Position numbers and translations under genes: made by a program. This document shows, one piece after another, positions 36,140 through 43,926 of a stretch of DNA of 64,000 nt (its first letter is position 1; the number at the start of each line of letters is the position of its first letter). Under the pieces are notes generated by a model. It did no database searches and had not been told where the DNA came from. It saw only the letters and a list, made by a program, of their open reading frames with translations. The stretch lies in contig NZ_LIQI01000017.1 in assembly GCF_001418105.1 (NCBI RefSeq), positions 62,001-126,000 on the forward strand, read 5' to 3'. The stretch comes from Lacinutrix himadriensis (GTDB lineage Bacteria > Bacteroidota > Bacteroidia > Flavobacteriales > Flavobacteriaceae).

Positions 36140-36233
36140 TTGGGCGTTTACTACTGCGCAAAAGCTTCGTAGTACCGCGCTTTCACAAGTCGCTCTTTTC
36201 AAGGAGCTCCAACAATTGCTCAATCGCTAACGC
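36140..36233. repeat. TTGGGC...CGCTTTCAC...CGCTAACGC dispersed element, copy 1
   Basis: It lies in the 335-bp gene-free spacer 36006-36340. Its parts in order are TTGGGC, a hairpin TACTAC...GTAGTA, CGCGCTTTCACAAGTCGCT and a closing AATCGCTAACGC. A longer relative lies at 50426. It is not coding in any frame. Next to it, 36050-36105 reads like decayed CTCTGTG-type repeats. Confidence 0.6.
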
Positions 36234-36276
36234 AAAATAAAAACTCACTTTTAACTTTTAACTATTCCCTTTTAAC

Positions 36277-36284
36277 TATTTTTG
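36277..36284 (+). promoter_or_regulatory. -7 box TATTTTTG for the PLP beta-synthase gene
   Basis: Exact TAnnTTTG match. It implies a ~50-nt leader that contains the hairpin TTCCC...GGGAA at 36317-36333, just before the ATG at 36341. Confidence 0.5.
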
Positions 36285-36340
36285 CACTTCGAATAAAAGG
36301 TTGAATTAAAAAAAGATTCCCGTTTTTAAGGGAAGAACAC

Positions 36341-37321
36341 ATGGAATACGCAAATAACATACTAGAAACTATTGGTAACACACCATTAGTAAAACTAAAT
36401 AAATTAACAGCAGACTTACCTTGTTTGGTGCTAGCTAAATACGAAACTTTTAATCCAGGAAATTCTGCTAAAGACAGAATGGCTTTAACCATGATTGAAG
36501 ATGCAGAGGCTGACGGACGTTTAAAACCAGGAGGGACTATTATAGAAGGAACTTCAGGAAATACCGGAATGGGATTAGCACTTGCTGCCATTGTAAAAGG
36601 ATACAAATGTATTTTTGTAATTAGCGATAAGCAATCTAAAGAAAAAACAGATGTACTTAGAGCACATGGAGCAGAAGTTGTTGTTTGTCCTACAGATGTT
36701 GCACCAGAAGATCCAAGATCTTACTATTCGGTTTCTAAACGTTTGGGAGAAGAAACACCAAATTCATGGTATGTAAACCAATATGATAATCCGAGTAACG
36801 CAAAAGCACATTACCAAAGTACAGGACCAGAAATCTGGAAACAAACCGAAGGAAAGATTACGCATTTTGTGGTTGGAGTAGGAACAGGAGGAACTATTTC
36901 TGGAGTTGGTAAATACTTAAAAGAACAAAATCCAGATGTAAAAGTTTGGGGAATTGATACCTACGGATCTGTATTTAAAAAATACCACGAAACAGGAATC
37001 TTTGATGAGAAAGAAATTTATCCTTATGTAACCGAAGGTATTGGAGAAGATATCTTACCAAAAAATGTAGACTTTTCTATTATTGATGGATTTACTAAAG
37101 TAACCGATAAAGATGCAGCTGTATACACACAAAAACTAGCGTTAGAAGAAGGTATGTTTTTAGGAAATAGTGCAGGAGCAGCAATAAAAGGGCTACTACA
37201 ATTAAAAGACGAATTTAAAAAAGACGATGTTGTAGTTGTTCTTTTTCATGATCATGGAAGTCGTTACGTTGGAAAAATGTTCAATAACGATTGGATGAAA
37301 AAAATGGGTTATTTAGATTAG
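36341..37321 (+). CDS. PLP-dependent cysteine synthase / cystathionine beta-synthase family enzyme
   Basis: This 326-aa fold-type II PLP enzyme has IGNTPLVKL, then FNPGNSAKDRMAL with the Schiff-base lysine K44. EGTSGNTGMGLALAA is the substrate loop, GVGTGGTISGVGKYL binds the PLP phosphate, and NSAGAA contains the Ser that contacts the PLP nitrogen. It makes cysteine or cystathionine from an activated serine. The NPGNSAKDR text (instead of NPGGSVKDR) and length favour the CBS-like branch without a C-terminal CBS domain, but the exact product is undecided. Confidence 0.88.
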   Translation: MEYANNILETIGNTPLVKLNKLTADLPCLVLAKYETFNPGNSAKDRMALTMIEDAEADGRLKPGGTIIEGTSGNTGMGLALAAIVKGYKCIFVISDKQSKEKTDVLRAHGAEVVVCPTDVAPEDPRSYYSVSKRLGEETPNSWYVNQYDNPSNAKAHYQSTGPEIWKQTEGKITHFVVGVGTGGTISGVGKYLKEQNPDVKVWGIDTYGSVFKKYHETGIFDEKEIYPYVTEGIGEDILPKNVDFSIIDGFTKVTDKDAAVYTQKLALEEGMFLGNSAGAAIKGLLQLKDEFKKDDVVVVLFHDHGSRYVGKMFNNDWMKKMGYLD

Positions 37322-37408
37322 TTTTTTAATTCCCTCGAAGGAAGCAATTTCACTATTTAAACGAAATCATATTGTCATGCTGAACGGGTCTCAGCATCTA
37401 TAATAAAT

Positions 37409-37440
37409 AAAAAACCTCCTAAATTTTAGGAGGTTTTTTT
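37409..37440. terminator. Bidirectional terminator between beta-synthase and SDR genes
   Basis: AAAAAACCTCCTAAA pairs with TTTAGGAGGTTTTTTT: a strong stem with A- and T-runs on both sides, between convergent genes. Confidence 0.9.
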
Positions 37441-37469
37441 ATGTTTTCAAATGTATATCCAACAATACA

Positions 37470-38189
37470 TTACGGATTGGTAGACCATAAAGCAGCACTT
37501 TTAAGCATCGCTCTTCTTGGTAAGTTTAATCCAGCAACTATTAATTCTGCAAAATCATCAGGTTGTAAAACGCTATCTTCCGAATCTTTACTTGCAATAC
37601 CTAAATCTATTGACATATCTGATGCGATAGTACTTGGTGTTAATGTACAAACTCTAATATTGTTTTTACGAACTTCCTTCATTAAAGATTCCGACATACC
37701 AATTACTGCAAATTTAGATGCCGAATATGCAGAGGTAGTTGCATTTCCAGATAAACCAGCAGTAGAAGATATGTTTATAATATCTCCTTCATTTTTATCT
37801 ATTAAATAAGGTAAAACCTCTTTAGTAACATAATACATTCCCATTACGTTGGTTTGTATTATCGCACTCCATTGCTCTACATCCATTTCATTTAAAGTAC
37901 CAAAAGCAGCAATTCCTGCATTGTTTACCAAAATGTCTACAGATCCAAGTGCATCTACTAAATCTTTAATCCCTTTTTTTACTTCGTCATAATTACCAAC
38001 ATCAAAAACAGCATAAACAGCGTTTACACCTAAAGCTTTTATTTCGGCAACGGTTTCTTTTAAACCTGCTTCATTTCTCCCTGTGATAGCTACATCGATT
38101 CCTTCTTTTGCAAAAGCAATTGCAGTCGCTTTACCAAGACCTCTTCCGCCTCCAGTAATTATTGCTTTTTTATTTTTTAAGTTTTTCAT
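37470..38189 (-). CDS. Short-chain dehydrogenase/reductase (FabG-like)
   Basis: I use ATG at 38189 (239 aa). A TTG 24 nt further up lies inside an exact promoter -7 box. The Rossmann motif is ITGGGRGLGKA and the structural motif VNNAG. The catalytic set is S142, Y155 and K159 (INISSTAGLSGNATTSAYSASK). It uses NAD(P)H to reduce or oxidise an alcohol/ketone; FabG-type ketoacyl reduction is possible but not certain. It is the last gene of the minus-strand redox group, yet has its own promoter and a palindromic operator candidate. Confidence 0.88.
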   Translation of the reverse strand: MKNLKNKKAIITGGGRGLGKATAIAFAKEGIDVAITGRNEAGLKETVAEIKALGVNAVYAVFDVGNYDEVKKGIKDLVDALGSVDILVNNAGIAAFGTLNEMDVEQWSAIIQTNVMGMYYVTKEVLPYLIDKNEGDIINISSTAGLSGNATTSAYSASKFAVIGMSESLMKEVRKNNIRVCTLTPSTIASDMSIDLGIASKDSEDSVLQPDDFAELIVAGLNLPRRAMLKSAALWSTNP

Positions 38190-38210
38190 TTGTATTATTT
38201 TTTGAATATT

Positions 38211-38240
38211 CAAAAGTAAAAATCTTAAGGTATCATACCT
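38211..38240 (-). promoter_or_regulatory. SDR promoter with palindromic operator candidate
   Basis: On the minus strand TACTTTTG (38218-38211) is an exact -7 box. The perfect palindrome AGGTAT-C-ATACCT (38228-38240) lies where RNA polymerase contacts the -20 to -33 region. That is a classic position for a repressor site. It differs from the TetR-linked sites at 40925 and 41572. Confidence 0.55.
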
Positions 38241-38275
38241 AACTATTTTACTTTCTTTTCATTGTTTTTTATGTT

Positions 38276-38922
38276 TTAAGATGCATTAACCAAATCGGTT
38301 AATACTTTCTTAAAAACATCTACAGGTTGTGCTCCTGTTACTGCACTCTTTTTATTGAATACAATAGTTGGTACAGAATTCACTCCTGCATTTTGCCAAA
38401 AAGCTTCTTTGTTTTTTATTTCGTCACGTATTTCTTGATCATCTAATTTAGACATCGCTTCTGTTGCATCTAAACCAACATCTAATAATGCTTGTTTTAA
38501 AACCTCTCTTTTAGAAACATCTTTTCGTTCGCTAAAAAAAGCAGTCGTTAATCGCATTTTTAATTCGGTTTGCTTACCAAAGTACTTGGCATATTCTAAT
38601 AGAATATGTGCTTCAAAAGTGTTAGACATACGCATTTCATCAAAATAATCGAAAGTAAAACCTAGTTCTTCACCAGCTTCAATCATTTGTTGTTGTGATG
38701 CTTTTGTTGTTCTAAAGTAGCACCATATTTTTCAGCAATATGTTCTTGTACATTTTGTCCTTCTGCAGGCATATTCTGATTTAACTCAAAAGGTTGCCAT
38801 TCAATTTCTACTTGATCTTGAATTCCTAGTTCTAAAATTGCTTTCTCTAAACGTTTATATCCAATAGTACACCAAGGACATACTACATCTGAAACGATAT
38901 CTATTTTTAATTTCTCTTTCAT
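38276..38922 (-). pseudogene. DsbA-family FrnE-like thioredoxin-fold oxidoreductase, frameshifted
   Basis: Two overlapping reading frames (38922-38683 and 38686-38276) join into one FrnE/DsbA-like protein of ~215 aa. The first has IVSDVVCPWCTIGYKRLE with active-site C15-P-W-C18 and WQPFELNQNMP. The second continues with AGEELGFTFDY and ends in AGVNSVPTIVF with the cis-Pro. A single missing A in the run at 38702-38705 (read as T on the plus strand) causes the break; restoring it gives EQQKASQQQMIEAGEELGF. The first stop overlaps an ATG (ATGA), so coupled translation of two halves is conceivable. Mutation or sequencing error is likelier. Confidence 0.8.
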
Positions 38923-38930
38923 TTTGCTAT

Positions 38931-39827
38931 TTATTTTTTTGGTTTATCATTACCAATAGACGGTATGTTTTTAAAAGGACGAAGGTCTTCTAACGGAAAA
39001 CTATTCCATTTAAAATCGCTTATTAGCAATTGATGTACATAATTTGTAATGTCATTAGATGGTTCTCCAATTTGTGCGGTTTGCTTAAAAGGAATTAAGA
39101 TGCCATCTATATTTCTGTAGTCGTCAAAGTGCAGCGAACCATACATAAAAGCTGGTGTTGGTTTATAGTTATCTCTAGTGGTAAAGGTTAAAGCCTCAAT
39201 TAATCCGCTTTCTTTACCAACCCAAACTACATATTGATCGTAGTCTTTGGTTGCTGCATTTCCCCAACTGACAAATACTTTTTCTATTTGCTTGCCTTTT
39301 AATTCGGCTGTTCCTGCATATCTAATAAACGGAGCAGTATCTAATCGGTTTCCAATTTCAATAAAATAATGTAAAGCAGCAGTTATAAACGTTAATCCGG
39401 CATTATCGGTTACATTTGTATTAAACGCATTATCCGTACTTTCATAATAATCCCAAGACTGTATACCAGCTTTAAAGCCTTTTTGGTTCCCTTCAAGAAC
39501 CTCTATTTGTCCGTCAAAATCTCCAACACTAAAACGTAAAGCCATTTTATCTCCATTCCAACGATACGGATTTCCTATTTTACCAAGCATACCAGCCCAA
39601 TGGTCTGTAGCTTCCATAGTATAGGTTGTATAATCACTTATTTTATCCATGCCTTGTTTCTTAATAGCATTTTTAAGTAAGGTTTTGGCATGTGTAATTT
39701 GCGCTTCGGTTTGTGTGTTGTTTTTTATCTCGGGAGTTCTTAAGTCGGCAACCCAAAAGGTACTAATTAATATAAAGGTGAGTAAAACTAAAAATATAAC
39801 AAGGATTATTTTGAGAGACTTTTTCAT
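38931..39827 (-). CDS. Membrane-anchored protein of unknown function (298 aa)
   Basis: One N-terminal TM or signal anchor (KIILVIFLVLLTFILISTFWVA) is followed by a ~265-residue extracytoplasmic domain. It is rich in beta text such as YTMEATDHWAGMLGKIGNPYRWNGDK, VVWVGKESGLIEALTFTTRDNY and HFDDYRNIDGILIPFKQTAQIG. The last two resemble LolA/LppX-type lipid-binding folds seen in DUF6503-like proteins, but I cannot assign it firmly. It is a middle gene of the TetR-headed minus-strand group, 8 nt upstream of the DsbA-like gene. Confidence 0.75.
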   Translation of the reverse strand: MKKSLKIILVIFLVLLTFILISTFWVADLRTPEIKNNTQTEAQITHAKTLLKNAIKKQGMDKISDYTTYTMEATDHWAGMLGKIGNPYRWNGDKMALRFSVGDFDGQIEVLEGNQKGFKAGIQSWDYYESTDNAFNTNVTDNAGLTFITAALHYFIEIGNRLDTAPFIRYAGTAELKGKQIEKVFVSWGNAATKDYDQYVVWVGKESGLIEALTFTTRDNYKPTPAFMYGSLHFDDYRNIDGILIPFKQTAQIGEPSNDITNYVHQLLISDFKWNSFPLEDLRPFKNIPSIGNDKPKK

Positions 39828-39841
39828 TAGAAAAATGGTGT

Positions 39842-40219
39842 TTACTGTTTAATATTCTTTAGTTTGTAAATAGCCAATAATGCAAGTATTACTGCAATAA
39901 TGACTAGAACGATCTTTGGCTCAGGTCTAGCGAAAAACTCTAAAGATAAAGCGGTTATCATGGTGATTAATAATAAAGTATATGCTATTTTTCCAATAGT
40001 TTTATTCTTTTGAATAGCAAAAAATAAGATAAGAAGTGCTAAGCCTATTTCAGAAATACCAGTAAATATTCTAAAAAAGTCTGCATCAATATACAATGCC
40101 TTTTCAAACTGATTAAAGCCTGCAACACTTTGTGGTTTTCCTAGTAATTTAGGTATAGCAAAAAAGGTCATGAGACCTATGGCTATTATATTTATTATTT
40201 GATCTTTTATGTTTTTCAT
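39842..40219 (-). CDS. DoxX-like small membrane protein
   Basis: I start it at ATG 40219 (125 aa); an upstream extension to 40306 looks unlike the family. Four hydrophobic segments are seen: IINIIAIGLMTFFAIPKLLG, FFRIFTGISEIGLALLILFF, IAYTLLLITMITALSLE and IVLVIIAVILALLAIY. AIPKLLG and the spacing match DoxX/DoxD-like proteins, some of which work with thiol-redox partners. Neighbours AhpD-like and DsbA-like support a redox link. Confidence 0.78.
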   Translation of the reverse strand: MKNIKDQIINIIAIGLMTFFAIPKLLGKPQSVAGFNQFEKALYIDADFFRIFTGISEIGLALLILFFAIQKNKTIGKIAYTLLLITMITALSLEFFARPEPKIVLVIIAVILALLAIYKLKNIKQ

Positions 40220-40324
40220 TCTAATGTTAAAAATTTGGGGACTCTTGCATTTGTACTTCAAAAATAAACCTCCCGAATTAACGGAAGGTTTACAGCTATT
40301 AATCAATATCTGTGGTTCTAGGGA

Positions 40325-40888
40325 TTAAGAAACCACATTCTCTTTAGACCAAGCAAAAGGTTTAAAAGGTGCATCTACTGCAGTATTTGCAATATGATTT
40401 GTGTAATTACTAATTACCTTTTGAGATAAACCTAAGATGATCTCTAATACTTGTTGTTCACCATATCCTACTGCATAAAAGGCAGCTAAATCTTCTTGAT
40501 TTACATGACCACGGTTACGAGTAATTGCTAATGTTAATGTACGTAAAGCTTCTAATTTTGCATCTGCAAGAGGTGTTTCGTTACGTAATGCTTCGGTAAT
40601 AGCATCATCTACTTTCATCATTTTTGCAATTGCTGTATGTGCAGGTACACAGTAATGACATGCGTGCTCTACATTAATGGTTTGCCATACGACAGTTAAT
40701 TCGTCTTTGTTAAAAGAAGTTTCTGTAAATAATTTATGAATGGTTTGGTACGCTTCTAAAATTCCAGGAGCTCCAGCTAATACACCATGTAAACCAGGAA
40801 TCATCCCGTTTGCTTTAAGAGATTGCTCTAATAATGCTTTGCTACCTTCTGGTGCAGACTCGATGTTGTGAACTTTTAATGTTGTCAT
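40325..40888 (-). CDS. Carboxymuconolactone decarboxylase / AhpD-like thiol peroxidase
   Basis: The 187-aa helical protein has the AhpD redox centre with E74, C77, C80 and H84 in NVEHACHYCVPAHTAIAK. AhpD-type enzymes reduce peroxides or hydroperoxide-linked partners through this CxxC pair. It is the first gene after the TetR regulator and is preceded by a palindromic operator candidate at 40925-40946. It is therefore the likely main regulated target. Its decarboxylase name is inherited from the family and does not imply that activity here. Confidence 0.88.
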   Translation of the reverse strand: MTTLKVHNIESAPEGSKALLEQSLKANGMIPGLHGVLAGAPGILEAYQTIHKLFTETSFNKDELTVVWQTINVEHACHYCVPAHTAIAKMMKVDDAITEALRNETPLADAKLEALRTLTLAITRNRGHVNQEDLAAFYAVGYGEQQVLEIILGLSQKVISNYTNHIANTAVDAPFKPFAWSKENVVS

Positions 40889-40924
40889 AATTTTTCTTTT
40901 TTAATTTGTTATTAATTGTGTTTT

Positions 40925-40946
40925 ATTTCTAAACAATCGTTTAGTT
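40925..40946 (-). promoter_or_regulatory. TetR operator candidate, site 1 (before ahpD-like gene)
   Basis: Core CTAAACAATCGTTTAG (40929-40944) is palindromic except two central bases. The 22-bp block matches site 2 at 41572-41593 in inverted orientation at 19 of 22 positions. Confidence 0.65.
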
Positions 40947-40963
40947 ATTTGATAAAAAAAAGT

Positions 40964-41527
40964 TTAGATATTCATAAATGTCATTTCTATGTAATCTTCA
41001 ATTTCTTTTTGAGTATTTACTCTTGTTGCAGCAGCTAAACCATGCTTTGCTAGAACTAAAAAGTTAGCCTGTTTTAATATGGTTTCTTCATCTTTAGAAG
41101 TATCCATTTTTAATTTTTCAATGAACAAATTTTTAACACCTTCCATAAAGGAAGTCATCTCTTCATTTATTAATGCATCTTCTATTCCTGAAAACTCATT
41201 ATAGGTATTGGTTAATAAGCAACCTTTTTCGTTTCCTTCTTGCTCACATATTTTTGCCGAGTCGTAAAAGAACTGCTTGATATCTTCCACACCATTAGAT
41301 GCTTCTTTAAATGTATCAAACATTGTTTTTGTTTTAGCTTTGTAGCTTTTTAGGCTTTCTAAAAAAACACCATACTTATTACCAAAACTAGAATAGATAG
41401 AAAACTTATTAATGCCCATTTCTTTTTCAAGCATTTGCATAGAAGTGTTTTCATAACCATTACGCCAAAACAAAAGCATTGCTTTGTCTATAACTTCTGA
41501 TTCTATATATTGTTTCTTTCTAGCCAT
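40964..41527 (-). CDS. TetR-family transcriptional regulator
   Basis: The 187-aa protein has an N-terminal helix-turn-helix (MLLFWRNGYENTSMQMLEKE followed by MGINKFSIYSSFGNKYGVF). The C-terminal helical ligand domain has three cysteines (ICEQEGNEKGCLLTN and nearby), consistent with sensing electrophiles or oxidants, which is inference. Two near-identical operator candidates flank it, one upstream of itself and one upstream of the AhpD-like gene. It should repress both itself and the redox group. Confidence 0.9.
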   Translation of the reverse strand: MARKKQYIESEVIDKAMLLFWRNGYENTSMQMLEKEMGINKFSIYSSFGNKYGVFLESLKSYKAKTKTMFDTFKEASNGVEDIKQFFYDSAKICEQEGNEKGCLLTNTYNEFSGIEDALINEEMTSFMEGVKNLFIEKLKMDTSKDEETILKQANFLVLAKHGLAAATRVNTQKEIEDYIEMTFMNI

Positions 41528-41542
41528 GTTTACTTTCTGTAT

Positions 41543-41562
41543 AATTAGATATATTTCTAATT
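41543..41562 (-). promoter_or_regulatory. Inverted repeat in the tetR promoter region
   Basis: AATTAGA (41543-41549) and TCTAATT (41556-41562) form a perfect 7-bp palindrome with a 6-bp centre, 16 nt upstream of the tetR start. It differs from the operator pair. Confidence 0.4.
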
Positions 41563-41571
41563 ACAGGACAA

Positions 41572-41593
41572 AACTAACCAATCGTTTAGAAAT
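41572..41593 (-). promoter_or_regulatory. TetR operator candidate, site 2 (before tetR)
   Basis: AACTAACC-AATCG-TTTAGAAAT, related to site 1 at 19 of 22 positions when inverted. It lies 45 nt upstream of the regulator's start, in a position fit for autorepression. Confidence 0.65.
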
Positions 41594-41651
41594 AAAAAAA
41601 CGTTTTAACATTTATTTGTGTTTTCGGCTTGATGATGTGGTTATTATAGGC

Positions 41652-42140
41652 TTACTCCGTAATCGTTACTCCGTCTTTCATTTCTAATTCGGTTGGTTTT
41701 TCAAACCACGTTTCCATAAAATCAAAATCGGATTTACTGACTTCAAATTCAAAAGTATCTCCTTTTTCTTCGTTTCTTTTTAATACTCTTTCTAATCTAG
41801 CTGCTTTACTAATATCTAAAAAGTGTGTTTTTATTTGGAAGTCATGCAAAGCTGCAAATTTTCTAAACTTTTCACGATGCGCTAATTTAGAAAGACCTAA
41901 ATCTAAAATAGCATCGGTATTTGCGTTTTCTAATTGCGTCACTAAATCTAAAATGATTGTTTCTGCTCTTTCTATTCTTTCTAAAAACCAATCCAATCCG
42001 TCATCTGGCTTTTTATCTGCAAGAAATAAGGTGTTGTTCCAGGTGTCTATCGAAAATATAATTCCTTTTGTTGCTTTCTTTAGTTGGTTGGAGTAGGTGG
42101 TTTTTCCGGAACCAGTGTTGCCTAGGATGAGGTGGATCAT
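41652..42140 (-). CDS. Small P-loop kinase / AAA_33-like ATPase
   Basis: The 162-aa protein has Walker A GNTGSGKTT near residue 7 and a late kinase-like LID region (SKAARLERVLKRNEEKGDTF). FSIDTWNNTLF and AILDLGLSKLAHREKF recall zeta-toxin and chloramphenicol-phosphotransferase-like kinases of the AAA_33 group. The substrate is unknown. It is a single gene, divergent from the DUF2851 gene, with no partner antitoxin visible. Confidence 0.8.
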   Translation of the reverse strand: MIHLILGNTGSGKTTYSNQLKKATKGIIFSIDTWNNTLFLADKKPDDGLDWFLERIERAETIILDLVTQLENANTDAILDLGLSKLAHREKFRKFAALHDFQIKTHFLDISKAARLERVLKRNEEKGDTFEFEVSKSDFDFMETWFEKPTELEMKDGVTITE

Positions 42141-42246
42141 TTTATAATAGCTATGATTAACAAAACTATCCTATTTTTTTGAAAAATAAAAAAACAAAGA
42201 ACGAAGTCTTTTTTGCCATGTAAATCACATTATGTATTTTAGTATA

Positions 42247-43518
42247 ATGATAGAAAATTTTCTACATTATATTTGGCAGCACAAAAAGTTTACGCATAGC
42301 AATTTAAAAACAGCAGCCCAAGAACCAGTTTTTGTGCTACAAGTTGGTACACATAACCATAATACAGGTCCAGATTTTCTTAACGCACAAATTAAAATTG
42401 ACGACCAACTTTGGGCAGGCAATGTAGAGATTCATATAAAATCTAGCGATTGGTTTTTACACAATCATGAGCAAGACAAAAATTATGATAGTGTTATCTT
42501 GCATGTCGTTTGGGAACATGATATTGAAATACACAGAAAAGACAATACCGTAATTCCAACAGTAGTACTAAAAGATGTGGTTAGTAAAACGGCTTTGCAG
42601 AATTACCAAAAGCTGTTTAGTAAAAAACAAAAATGGATTAATTGCGAAAATGATTTTGCTAGTATCAGCGATTTTGTATTGAGTAATTGGTTAGAACGTT
42701 TGTATTTTGAGCGTTTAGAACGAAAATCTACAGCAATTACACAATTACTACAAGTCAGTAAAAATAATTGGGAGGCTGTGCTGTTTAAAATGCTTGCTAA
42801 AAACTTCGGACTAAAAGTAAATGGGGATGCTTTTCTAAGTCTGGCGAGCTCGTTTCCTTTTAACTTGGTGCAAAAGCTACAAACCAAACAAAGTAGTTTA
42901 GAGGCTTTGCTTTTTGGACAAGCAGATTTGTTAGAAGGCAATGTACAGGATTTGTATTATCTGGAACTTAAAAAGGAATACCAATTTTTAAAACAGAAGC
43001 ATAACTTGTCGGGAGCAAGCGTAACTCCTTTTCAGTTTTTTAGATTGCGACCTCCAAATTTTCCGACCATTCGTATTTCACAACTAGCAAGTGTGTATGC
43101 TTCACAATGCAGTTTGTTTTCAAAAATAATAAACGCAACTACAAAAGCCGAAATTTATAACTTGTTTGCGGTTACTACTTCTTCGTATTGGGAAAATCAT
43201 TTTACATTTGGTAAAGTTTCTAAAACATCTAAAAAGAGAATTACAAAGTCGTTTATAGATTTACTCATTATAAATACTATTGTGCCCATTCAGTTTAGTT
43301 ATGCAAAACAACAAGGTAAAGATGTTGCGGATGCTATTATTAGTATTATTCAAGAAATAGCTTCCGAGAAAAATAGCATTGTTACCAAGTTTCACGAATT
43401 AAAACCCTTAGGGAAATCGGCCATGCATAGTCAGGCATTATTGCAACTCAAAACCGAATATTGCGATAAAAATAAATGTTTGCAATGTGCAATTGGTAGT
43501 AGTTTGATTAAGGGGTAG
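42247..43518 (+). CDS. DUF2851-family protein
   Basis: I choose ATG 42247 because family members begin close to MxxxFLHYIW; an in-frame ATG sits 15 nt upstream. Typical text is VLQVGTHNHNTGPDFLNAQIKI, WAGNVEIHIKSSDWFLHNH and ILHVVWEHD. Residue pairs such as D...E..H in this block look like a nuclease-type metal site, but DUF2851 has no established function. The C-terminal CDKNKCLQCAIG holds three Cys that may bind a metal. Length is 423 aa, normal for the family. Confidence 0.85.
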   Translation: MIENFLHYIWQHKKFTHSNLKTAAQEPVFVLQVGTHNHNTGPDFLNAQIKIDDQLWAGNVEIHIKSSDWFLHNHEQDKNYDSVILHVVWEHDIEIHRKDNTVIPTVVLKDVVSKTALQNYQKLFSKKQKWINCENDFASISDFVLSNWLERLYFERLERKSTAITQLLQVSKNNWEAVLFKMLAKNFGLKVNGDAFLSLASSFPFNLVQKLQTKQSSLEALLFGQADLLEGNVQDLYYLELKKEYQFLKQKHNLSGASVTPFQFFRLRPPNFPTIRISQLASVYASQCSLFSKIINATTKAEIYNLFAVTTSSYWENHFTFGKVSKTSKKRITKSFIDLLIINTIVPIQFSYAKQQGKDVADAIISIIQEIASEKNSIVTKFHELKPLGKSAMHSQALLQLKTEYCDKNKCLQCAIGSSLIKG

Positions 43519-43538
43519 TATTCAGTCTTAGTATTCAG
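43517..43538. repeat. Dispersed CAGTCTCAGTATTC motif, copy 2
   Basis: AGTATTCAGTCTTAGTATTC directly follows the DUF2851 stop. See copies at 36017 and 60845. Confidence 0.5.
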
Positions 43539-43695
43539 AGGCAGTTTCCGTATGCCGAGTTAATATCTAAAATTTAGAAATAATTCTTCAGAAAAACATT
43601 TGTGTATTCGTGGTTAGAACAAACAATAACTATGGATTTCTATATTTTAAATTCGGATTTAGAATAAATTCAGGACAATTAACTAAATTGCAGTC

Positions 43696-43923
43696 ATGAA
43701 CATTTTTTATCGCATTCTCTTATATTTTCAAAAACATGGTTATTATGTTTGTCAGCGTATTGCAGATAGATTTGGTATGCGAGCAAAAGTGGTAAGAACT
43801 TCGTTTATATATCTAACTTTTGTTACCGTTGGTTTTGGCTTTGCTTTGTATTTGTTTTTAGCTTTCTGGATAAAAATAAAAGATATCGTGTACACCAAAC
43901 GAACCTCGGTTTTCGACCTATAA
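43696..43923 (+). CDS. PspC-domain protein (75 aa)
   Basis: It is a short PspC/PspC-like protein: YYVCQRIADRFGMRAKVVRTSFIYLTFV leads into a TM segment (FVTVGFGFALYLFLAFWI). PspC proteins sit in the inner membrane and relate to phage-shock-type envelope stress. This copy is just the core domain with no C-terminal extension. It is likely co-transcribed with the K+ channel gene that begins 3 nt after its stop. Confidence 0.85.
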   Translation: MNIFYRILLYFQKHGYYVCQRIADRFGMRAKVVRTSFIYLTFVTVGFGFALYLFLAFWIKIKDIVYTKRTSVFDL

Positions 43924-43926
43924 CGT

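Noticed and set aside
37441-37809. Plus-strand open frame opposite the SDR gene
   Set aside because: It begins in the terminator and is a shadow of a clear SDR on the other strand; no recognisable motif.
38690-38710. Programmed -1 frameshift in the DsbA/FrnE-like gene
   Set aside because: No canonical slippery heptamer (A-AAA-AAG type) is present; only ACAAAAG. A plain deletion is simpler, though slippage of an A-run is left open in the findings.
41652-42140. Zeta-type toxin of a toxin-antitoxin pair
   Set aside because: The P-loop protein has no adjacent small antitoxin gene; the neighbour is the divergent DUF2851 gene.
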